Source: Cristatella mucedo
Taxonomy: Eukaryota > Bryozoa > Phylactolaemata > Cristatellidae
Direction of reading: 5' to 3'
NCBI GenBank assembly: GCA_009760855.2
Contig: WPIO01000019.1
Location: forward strand, 6,058,501-6,122,500
Length of the DNA: 64,000 bases
The translations under genes and the position numbers were made by a program. Position 1 is the stretch's first letter. Each line of letters opens with the position of its first letter. Positions 50,801 to 62,800 of the stretch are shown here, one piece after another. The notes beneath the pieces were generated by a model. It did not search any database. It was not told where the DNA came from and worked only from the letters and a program-made list of their open reading frames with translations.

Positions 50801-53800
50801 CCTGGTGGTCTAGCGGCGAACCCCTCATCGCCTTGTAACTCTTGCGGCTACAGCACAGTGAAAGGTTTGAAGGGCACGGCCACGGTAGTCCAATCCACGA
50901 GTGCGCAGGGCTGCCAACGTCCTCAGATAGGTGGTTTATCAGGCTGCACGAGCATAGATACGGAGCCAACATATTAAAGCCTATCTTCAGTGTCGCTCGA
51001 AGGCAGTGCACAATTTCATTGAGTTGAGGCTAGCTCTAGGCATTTGAGCTTTCGCACGCACGTGGAGGTAGTTCGCTGCATACTTGTGCATTGCCTACAC
51101 TTATGGAAGTACGAGTGTGTGTGTGTATATATATATATACAAATATATATATATATATATACACACAAATATATATATATACACACACACATATATATAT
51201 ATATATATACACATATATATGTATATACAAATATATATATATATATACAATATACATATACAATATACATATATAGTGAAGGAAAGCAGGTAGACTAAAT
51301 CTCTTGCTGATTCGCAGAGGATACAAACTCGGAAACGAAGCTATGCGTCTCTACTAAGAACTGACTGACAATCTCCAGCCTTTCAGATAAAGTTTTAAAT
51401 AAATTTAATCGATCGAGTGCAAGTACTTAACATATGGCATGCATACAAAGGCATACACACCAGTGTGACCCGAAAGATTATTCATCATACTTACACCATG
51501 TTGTCTGGTCGCAGGTAACCCAGAACCATTTCAATCAAGTCAGGCCTGAATTCTTTCCAAACATATGGGCCACTCAACACCTCGTTTAGCGGATATGACT
51601 ACAAGAATTGCAGCAGCAGGTAGACAGGCTGAGTACAGACAATTCGATGCATGCTAGAAAATTTGCAAGCAATTTGAACACATCAAACTTACATGCAAAG
51701 TTTTTGCAAGGCTGCACGTGTAACTGCTTGGTCTTTCCTTGTCTTTAAAACGAAACTGAAGGCTACCCAAATCCTGCAGCAGAAATCGATAGATTGTGGA
51801 TGCATAGGAAACCAGCTGGTGAAAACACACATGCAGACAGAAAGGCACGAACAGGTGCGAAAAAAAGACGTAGACACATATTGTGGATGAGTGCACACAC
51901 ATGCACACATGTGCATGCACGTGCACGCACATGCATGCACGATAGCACAGTACTAGAGCACACCGGCCTTCAGCACGATAGCACTATGTACCAAAGCCTA
52001 ATTTACGATACACACTACTATAACACGATAGCACATCGGCCAACAGTGCTTGTGATCCCAAGCCTGGAACTCATTACCGATTGACATCATGACGTCCTCT
52101 GACTTGATGGCATTTAAAAAGATGCTAAGAACCCTCCTGTCCCTCTTTGCATTTGCTCCACCCATGTGCACACTGAAATTGTGTATGTCATCACTAATTT
52201 AATTGACACGCTTCTTTTACAGCCTATGTAATGCGCCTAGAAAGAGATTTAGTCGTCTCAAGGTGCTAGACAAATGTGTAATAATTATTTCTATTATTAA
52301 TGAGGACATCACAACAAAAACAACAGGACATGAATTTGGTAAATATATTCGTAAAATGAGGAGTGTGTCAGTACAAGGTACCCGATTGCAACTATAAAGT
52401 GAGAAGGAAAAAGCAGGAAGCACACAGGAAGCCTAAAACAAGCAGGTGTCACGTGCTTGCACACTCGACGATCCTCGAGGTTTGTGCTTGTATAAAACAA
52501 CTGCTACTGTGCTTGCTTTTTTGAATTTACATAAGGCCTAGTCTTGGTTCCTGGGAGTATTGCCGAATGAGTAAGGCCCACCAGTTCATATAATGTTCAA
52601 CCCCATAAGCAAGATACCAGCCGTGACCTCCAATAACGATGATTCAGAAAGCTTTCACTGATTATGTCAGCTTTGCTAGCATAAGCACGACTTATGCAAA
52701 AACATGAGCACCCCCAGACACGCTAGGCCCGTGACATACCCGGCATTCCTCAAAAACCCACAGCTTCGGTCCTTCTCTTTGGACCATGCTGATGTACTGA
52801 TAAACTGTTTCAATGATGTCATCCACATGCTCTAAAAAAAACATTACTATGCAGGCTGCTCACAGGAAATGAGCTCAAACTCATGACCAGCACAGCATAC
52901 CCCACCTAGACACTAGACACAAGTAACGGAGTGCCACTCACGTGTTGTACATACAGTGTCACGTGTTGTACATGTATAAGCGATACAAGCAATGTCGTGT
53001 CGGACTGCTCCATGTGTCCCACTACCACTCAACATACTAACGACCTAAAAGCTCTAGGGTTGCATACACTCCACGCATGACAAGGACAAATTTCAGGGAA
53101 AAGCTTAGCTAAATTATGCTTAAGCTGCAAGTTTGCAACCGACATAACGTGATCAAAAAAATCACGGCAAGTCTCAAGTTAAAGGACTATGTGCACTAAA
53201 AAGAAATTGGGTGAAACCCAAGCATTACAGTATCGCGTCTTAAACAGGTGTTCGATGAAACGTAACTCGTGTTGCTTGAAATAGCGACCACGAGTTCAAC
53301 ACAAGTATTATCGATAATATTATTATCGATTATTATTATTATTATTATCGATTATCACATTGGAAGAAGGCTCCTCCCCCAGTGGCATACTAGTTGGTGT
53401 CTAATATTCTGGAACTCGAGGTCATAGGTTCGAATCCTGCTGGCAGCAGGGCTTTTGTCGGTCAACTGATGCTAACCGCAACCGAATTGCTTCTATTTCT
53501 ATACTAGTTATTTCTTCGGGCCACTTCGGCTCTTGAGGCATGGGAAATAAACTCCAGTGCATCTAACACCCAGTCTCCAAGCTTTGTGGAGTTACAAAGG
53601 TATATAGAAAAATTTCCTTTTTTTTGTAGCAATTGCCTCAGTGTGATTTGAGAACTCACAAAAAACCAAGAGGGATAGTATCACAGGCATGCACATCCGT
53701 TCTGTAGCTCCACCCCCTGAATACCAGAGAAACTCTGCCATTAACTCGGTATGCTTGTAGACAGCAACACTACAAAATCAGTGAGCTCTTGGGCAAGTTC

Positions 53801-56800
53801 ATGTGCACACACGCACGCAAACACGCACGTTCGCTCGAGTGAGCCCTCACAGAAGGGCAGACACTAAATGTCTATACATATGCGCGCGCCAATACACATG
53901 TGCCGTGCCCAGTAGAAGACTTGTGAGAAAATGCAACACGAGCGAAAACAGTTTCACTTAACTGGCAAGCATGCCACAAAGATAAAAACAGATCTAATGA
54001 AAGCAGTAGCAAGCAGCAATACATAAGCAGATTAATTATAAAGCTGTACAAAGCACTGAAATAATAACCAGCCACCATAGAAAGCTCAGCTGCAACACAA
54101 TTTGAATAAAGCCAACACACGAAGCTATAATATCCACTGCAGAAGACACAAGCAGAGCAAGGGCATTTGACCGGGCTGACTGGCTAACACGCACATCACA
54201 CAGACCATCACGCACATCACACACAGCAGAGCCGTAGGAGATTTCCAGCATTTCCGATCAAGCACGAGCAGGATCCAAACGGTCAAGTAATCGTCAAAAT
54301 CATACTTACGTAGCCCATCTTCTGTCAGGTCAACGTCGACGCTGAAGAACTCGAAGCCCTTGGCTCCATGTTTAGTACCTGCAGCCAAACTGTTCACCCA
54401 GTGTTGAGCCTTGAGGGCTGACAGCAGACTGCCGATTCCTTCATGGCCGATCAGATGACTTATATAGTGACCTGGCTGCAGCCACACAAAATGCAATTTA
54501 CAGTCTTTCAAAACTCTACCATTTTAACATAACCAAATAGAACATCATGTCCACACTTCGGTATTGCTATTGCAAGCAGCCAACAAATGACGTTACCGAT
54601 ATTTGGTGAGCAGTGATTGATGCCTAATAGTTGTAACCCTTTAAATTTAATTAAGTCTTGTAGCAGTCTTACCTGCGACTCACGGTATGGCTCTAGGTCT
54701 GGTATCGGCCAAAGCATCGACATCAACCTCAGATTGGCCACTGGAACCACATTTATGCGGTGCTAAAACGTGATAGGGGAATGTAAGCATCTGAAGTTTC
54801 TACAACATTAGTTCAATGAATGACCAATAGCACAGATAAGGGAATGTTGCAAAGGATCAATGGCAACAGACACCACAGCGAATGGCCAGCTACTGGAGCA
54901 TGACACGCAAAACAAGTGCCGTTCCACGTGAGACAAATAAAATAATGGCAAGAAACTGCTTGCAATTCACAAAGAAAAGTAAAGCAGCTGTAGCTGTAAC
55001 TTTCAAGCCCGTAGAGCACAGAGTTTACACAAATCTAAAACCGTTTAAAGAGGTTAGAGTTGCGTGACGATTATTTGATATCCGGGGATCTGAACATGAC
55101 TATCAACGTGCTCCCTTCAGTATTTATAACAGTCTATCTAGCCTCTATCCGAGTGAAAAGCGACAGCTCGCTAGTACACTGCATAAGCAAATCCTGAATT
55201 ATAATCAATACCAGCCATTTCTAGTTAAAAAAAAATGAAAAATGATGTACATTTTAAATTCGAGTTAGTTCTGCCGTATTGTAAAATGTGGCATGACAAA
55301 TGTTCTACAAAGGACAGCTAAACTATCATCAAACAACTGATTGGTCTGGAAACCATCACCAGTGACCCTTCAACTTTAAGTGCAATCCTCGGTCATAAAC
55401 TGTAATTATTCAGCTAGCAACACAACCTCCTGAATGCAATCGCACCTAACAGTTCCCGTGAAGCAACGTTTGATACAATCACGAGTATTGTAGCCGGTAC
55501 GTACAAGCCATCTAAAGTGGTGCACAGCTGAAGTGCCTTCCAGCTCTTCCAATGCTCAGCATGTAGCCACTTACACTTGCTCGTCAATAAGCAAACACCT
55601 TAGCCGAAGCAAGCGGTCATCAGCGGCAGCTAAGCCACTCCCCCAGCTTAGGCGTTACTAGGTGGAGTAACCGACTGTCGGTTCTTATCCTCTTGCTAAC
55701 TTCTTTTTTTACTGTTGAGCCGGACACACGCTCTCTTTTCCTCCACTCTTACCTCTTTCCCCTCCAGTGTTACATATTTGTCGGCAAGACAGCTCAGACT
55801 TATTCATACACCCATCAACCTTCAAACCTTTACCATGACAAGTATTCGGGTCAGTGTTAATACAAGCAGTCATTGAGAGCAGCTAGTGAGGTACATGTCA
55901 CGATCTGTAATTTCTTAATGCCAAGAGGACTAAGTGGTTACTATGCAACAGAGTGCACCAAAAGCCTAAGCGGCTTTGATATTTTTCAATCACAGCCAAC
56001 AGTTGTCATCATATAAGACGAAGACCGAATGTAGGCATGCTGATTTGGCTAGATTTTTAGAAATGCTAAGGACCATGCAATAATAAATGCATATGCGATT
56101 CTTTTTTCATAAGCAAGTGAATCGGCTGCAATATCAGCTCCATCAGCCTAGTTATGCTATTGCCTGTCTTCAAGTAAGCACAAGAAGCGTATACAACACA
56201 TACTCATACATTCACTTGCTAGATCGGCTCCCACTGCAGCCAACTACAGGTGAGAGATTTAGGTGTTTGATAACAATGCGACCACTGCACAAATAGTCCT
56301 AAATAGTCATTCTAGTTATGAGTTCGGATACAAGCAATCTCAGTCATACCTTTAGTTGAGCGGGTCCACACGGATGATCAAGCCACTCAGGCACCTTCAC
56401 GTCTTTATTTTTGATGGCACCGAAATGATTTATGACGGTGTCCATGAGAGCATCCAAGCTTTCTGAAAAAAAAAATATTCAAGATTGGCAATATATGGCA
56501 TATATGTGAAAACAGGTCATAAGTAAAAACCAGCCGTAAGCTAGCACCCTGGGAGACAGTAATTGTGAAATCGCACAGCCAAAGCAACGCCAGGCTGAGT
56601 CTGAATTCCATCATATATACTCTCATGTCCAACAAATACAGATCAGCCAGCAAGTTGGCTTAAATTATCTTACAACTCGTCTGCTACATAAATTAATACT
56701 CTAGATTAATAACTAAGCACACGTAATCCAGTGATTAATTTTATGAATAATATACGTTCTCATATTTTATCACCCAAAAGTGCAGCAGATGAAAAACCGG

Positions 56801-59800
56801 TCTCAAGAGTCCTTAGCTTTTGTTTTCCTGCTCTTGCCATTATGAATTCTAAATAGGTACTACCAATTGGCTAAAGTTCAGCATCCAGTAAATACGGTCG
56901 AAATATCATCCCACTGTTCTGAAATGGCTAGCCAGACATATTCAGCACGATAAAACTGACTAGGGAACAAAGATCCAGTTTCAGTTGCAATACATTAGAC
57001 CACTATTCCGAGGTATCCACTGCTCCAAGTCATTCATTGCTCACGACACAAATATGGAGGGGATACACAGTGGGTATGACTTAAGATGAATATTAGCTGA
57101 TCTAACAGCTAAAAGCCTTATCTGTATAGCAGCAGAAGAGCATCCACTTAAGAGATGTCGTGGCGGAGGTCGAGAGTAAGTTTCAGGCTTTAGGAGTATA
57201 CAAACAAAAGGCGGCTATTAAGACCGCATGCAGTTGGCAATAATGGATCGCCCACCGCAGGATTCGAACCCACGACCTCGGTCGTGAAGAGCGAGCACTT
57301 TACCTGACCGGTCTATCACGGCGACTTACCATCCACACGGGTTACATGCAACAGCCTGCTAAGCATATCTTGCTCCACCAGTGAGGTGATCCAGCTTTCA
57401 AAAAATTTGAAAAATAACTTCGAATGTGAACCAGCAATTTTTTAAATAATAATAACACTTTATAAACGACTACAAGCCACCAATCACATGTCAAAGATCT
57501 AATCACACAAATAATTGTAGGATCAAGTCCGACTTGAACTTCTGCAAAATAGGGCAATTACTAATACTTTTTCAGCTGCCGGTAAAATGCCAACATAGTT
57601 CCCACAGTATTCTTTGATGCTGCATCCACAAAGTAGCATTCCTGAACCAGCCAACTTACTAGTTAAACACGTAATGTAATGTATCTCCGTCTGTAACTCC
57701 GCAAAGTCATAAAGACCATGCGGGTGTTATGCAGGAGAGTTTTGTATAGCACACTCACAGCCTAAGCGGCTTTCGGTACGCATTCGGTAGCCAACAGACT
57801 TCGTCTCATGCAACAAAGAGAAAGTGGGAAGCATAGCAGAGTCAGGAGAGCAGTTGAGGTAGTGAGTAGCATGGAAGTAGCAGCTCAGGACCGCTGAAAA
57901 GGATGAGCCATAGTCGGCAGTAGTAGAGTATTTGTCGTTGTGTAAGAATTGTGGAAGCGAGTTCCACAGTCTAGGACCTGCAGAGCTAAAGCTTCTGTCG
58001 CCAACTGTCTTTAAGTGGAGGAATGGGACAGCTAATTTATTGTCCACACAGGACCTGAGGGCACGAACAGGCTGAAACTGATGCAGCAATTCAGCTAGGT
58101 ACGAAGGAGCCAAGCCGTGGCGGGCCTTGTGGGTCAGCGTAAGAACCTTGCTCTGAATCCGTTGGTCAACCAATAGTATACCAATATAGTTCTTATTCAG
58201 CAGTGTGTCCACTTGCAGGAATGCAATTCACTCAACTCAAAAGGTCTGCAGAAGGCCTCCCCCCTGTAGAGAGTCTACTTAACACAACTCAGTACACCCA
58301 CACTCTTGTGCATGTTACATCGTTTTATGTTACATGCACCCATGTCATATTGTAATGAAGAATTGGAGAGCACTTCAAGGAAAAAAGTCCACACCAAGAT
58401 TTTCACGATAGGCAGTCCGCTGCTACGCAAACTAAGGTTTACATAGAGCTGAATATTGCACAGATGATAGCCCAGGAGGTAAGGTGCTAGATCTTTCTGG
58501 CAGACCGGAGTGCAAAGATGGTTGACCGAGGGCACTGAGTTATGGACTACTTATAGCCTCAGCAGCACTCCCAACGGTTAATTATAATGGCTTGCGGTTA
58601 TCTGTGCCAGAACGGGATCAGCAACTGGTGAAAATAGTCGGCGACTGAGCCTCAGAACCTTTAACCTCACTATGTAGCTTTCTGGTTGGCAAACAGATTT
58701 ATCATTGCAATCAGATTATAGCTCAACATCAACATCGTGCATAATCACACAATAGCTCAACAGCAGGAGGCTCCCCAGACGACACATTTCGCGAGGACAA
58801 GTACACATCTGTATCCGTTACCTTTGCCAAGAACCGTGAGTGCCATGATATTTGACGAATAGTATTTGTCATGGAAGCTCAGTAATTCTGACCGTACATC
58901 GATGCCTAAGGCCTTCGGATTGTCGTCCAACGTAAATTTGTTACCTACAAAAAGAAAAAATCTTGCTGATAGGCACTGCTGCAAATTAAAGACTATTGTT
59001 AGCTTCAATAGCACTAGGTAGAACATTACATTTAAGAATTTTATATACTGTAGATAAGAAGAATTTGCACTAAAATTTATACTACACGCACTGGCCAACC
59101 AGCATTAGTAACCATGATAGTGACTGCACGAGCAATTCCGGTACGGTATGGCACACTAGGTAAGGCGGTTGCTTTCACGACCTCCGTCCCGAGGTCGTTG
59201 GTTCGATTCCTGCAGTGGTCGATCCTTTATCGCCACTGCAAGCGGTGGTGATAGCCGTAAAGGCTCTTCTGTCGCTATACAAAAAGGAGTCTGTTTAATC
59301 AGCTAAGATTTCTTTCTTTCTAATTCAACAGCAAATCTTGGGCACCTTGGCTATGCAATCATGTGGCAGCAGTCCTAAAAATACCTCAGGCTTGCTATGC
59401 CGTTTCACATGATCAAACCAAGAATCAGCTGGGTGCATACACTTGGTTTTAATCTAGTAGAGCAGGTGTGGCTGGCAAACAACTGTCTGCCTATAAACTA
59501 CTATAATCATACTAAAAGAATGCTCTTGCCATACCACTGAGGTGGAATCTTCAGCAGTGCCTCCCCCAGTCAGCTCTAATATGCATGAGGATCCAATGTG
59601 GTGCAGGGCAGTCATTGGCATACTGCTATTTTGTGTTACGATGATTCAAAGTGCTCCAATTTTGCTGTTTTAGCTAACAAGGAGCAATAGGATACGACAG
59701 CAGTACACCGACCTCTAAGAGTAACGATCCACAACAGAACGGATGGTTAAATTAAGACTTACATACAAATGCTCTGTTCAGCAATTGGGGTCTGATAAAT

Positions 59801-62800
59801 GCAAACTCATGGCACACATGATACAAATACAATATTTTTCATAGCACATCAAAAGAACTAATCTCATTTTAGTCACTTGACATATGATGAAAAGAAAACA
59901 TGTCATTTGGTTAGTGATAGCATGCACAATTTCAGCACGGATAAGCACACAAAGAACAATCCACACAGAAAGGGCAAATGCTTAGATAAACAAGTAGGTT
60001 ATTAGCTTCTTTCTAAACGGTGGCAAGCTAGGGAGATGTCATGAAGTCAGGTTAGAGTGTCTTCTAGGCTCTGAACTGAACTGAATACGAACTGAAGGCG
60101 TAGTCTTAAAAGGATTCGAGGTTGGTTCGAGGCATAGCTATAAACAATGGGAGTCAGAAAAACAGGTGGTAATGTCAAGCCTGGCTAGGAGGCATTTCCT
60201 AAAGGTAAGCCGAAGCAAGAGTGTGTAAGGATTTAAAAGTGAGTGACAGAACCTTGAGGTCGATACACTGCTTGATAGGGATCCAGTGCAGGTCGGTGAG
60301 AAGCAGATAAGTGACAGATGGTGCAACAGTCGTGAATATAGCAACTGCCGCAACATGCCACTTTTAACCGACTTATATTGCTTCCAATCACGCAGCGCAT
60401 CGATTCTAAGGTACCTTCACTCAATTTGAGGTTCCTTCATTTTCTTTCTCGGCCTGCCTATCTTAAATATTTACTGATCAGGCTTACCATTTACTCAGGC
60501 GGACTAGCTCCACTGACTCGCACCATTAGCTGTGAACTACCGAAAAACCGACATCGGCAAAGGTAACAGATTTATGCAAATCTGTTCAAGGGGCCTACAC
60601 GACTGCACCATGAGAAAGGATTAGTGCTTAATAGATACACGATGCATGTGTAAATAAGTGAACATTTAAAGCCGATCTTTCAAAGTGGTGTGCTGGGTTC
60701 AGAAAGAGCTGCAGTTTTGAGAGCTTAATCGCTGCTGGAGTACTGGAGAGGTAATCCAGAGGTTTCGGGAGCTTCACAGCTCGATCCAATATCATTTGTT
60801 GGCAGTCGGTCCCAGATGTAAAATGGCCTTCGGTCATACTGCCTTTAGAATAACAGATGCCCACAATTTCAGCACCGAAGCAGCCCGACGAGTCACGAGA
60901 CATAGAAGGTAACTATGGTGCTATATATATTCATAAACGAGTCGATCGAGAGGTAACATGATGACCGATGAACGTTGTGCCTCACGATGCTTGAAACCAT
61001 TCATGGAACAAACACAAATACCCAAAGGATAGACTGACATGCACTATACATGTATAGACTAGTGCTGGTAACACTGAAAGCACACGCATACCTGTGCCAA
61101 ACTTCGAATAATCATGCTCAGGGTCGCAATGAGCCTTCTCGATCTGGGAAAATCGCCACGGGTCAGACTGCAGGTTCTTGTCATTTTCTGAGTTTACAGC
61201 ATTCACTTCTCTTTCTGTTGCACTTTCAGTGAAAAGTGGACCGAGGAAGAACTGTGAAAACCTGCAATTAGAAAAGAAAGGCATGCAAAAGATGTCCGAG
61301 AGAAAGAACCTTTAAAATAATCTTTTGTTGGTATTTCATGGTATACATGGCATGCATTACACACATCGGCAGTATGGATAGTAATTCTCCATCTCTGTCT
61401 GTCTCTCTGTCTGTCCGTCTGTCTCTCTATCTCTCTCTCCCCCTTTCTGCGCAGGCCCTCCCTTAAGTGAATGTGCACACACAGCCTATAGAGCAACATC
61501 GCTTGAACATACACACCAAGCAATAATAATAATGTCCATAGTAAACGTCACGCCAAGGAATTAACAAAGTGGCCGTGATCCGATTAAGACACAAGCAGAG
61601 AAACTTAACTGCTGCACAATGTACTGTGATCAAAATGTTGCATTACCAGGTCTACAAAACTACACAATAATGAATATCAAAAGCAATAATGCAGTGCAAA
61701 TCTCATTTTGATGTAGAGTAATTGAACGAATGCTACATCCATAAAGACATACTCTTTAGAATGCATTTCCGGATTCGGAATTGCTAGGGGCAACTAATGC
61801 AGCTACCTTTCTGCAACGAGGCCAAGTGCAGAACAGAGGCTATCCTTTTTTCCCTGCTGGTACTTACAAATCAATAATATTCCACTTCAGCCTGCTCTAT
61901 ACGGGCAATAGGCTGCAAGTGAGAGTAAGAATCTGGATGGTTCAAGAAAACCACACAGTTCCCATACGACAGCTAATAAAGAAACTATGCATTATTGCAA
62001 AGAAAGCTCCTTGCTGGTGGGGGTGTGTTAACTGTGTTTTGAAATTCACGACAAGAGTTGTCTGTTGTACAGGAAGAAGACACTTTTAGCTTCAAACGGT
62101 CATAGCAGCATCAAGCCTTAGGAAAGAACAAGAGAAATCATGCAGGGGGAAGGCCATTATTCTAAAATAAATAGCTACTACTGAGCCCAAAAACCAGCTG
62201 TTTTGGCAATCTTTGAAGAGGTGCTACAGCTTTCCACAAGCCAGAAGTTGACACACCAATGGCATTGGCTTTTTTTTTATAACTCCCCATACTTAGCTTC
62301 TGTACCGACATGTATACAGTGCGACCGATTTTGGTATTGGCTAGGTTTATGTTCGGGTCAACACTTGAGGCTCGTTTTGACAATCACAAATAGCTCGATC
62401 AGTCTGTGCCACCTTCAGAGTTTCAAAAGCACGATTGCATTTCTTCACGTTGATGTTTGGATGGCAAGAAAAAGCCCTTATATAACAGCAACCAGCTGAA
62501 CACTGCAAAAGGGTTTATGAATCTTTAAAAAAAGGGTTACATGTCAAAACCGAACTAGAGCTGCAAGTCGACGTGATACTGCCCATAATTCTTAGCAGTG
62601 GCTGTGATCGACCATACAGTTCATGCTTTGTCAGAAACGATTGTCAACTGGGCAATAATAAACTCAACACCAACCACGAATGTCAGTATCGTAAGTGGAA
62701 ATATGTTTTAACTATTGCTGTTCATTCATTAATGAATCTGTTCAGCTTCAACGCAAGCACAGGCCCTAAAAGCAAGCAAGAAACTGAAACCCAAGCAGCT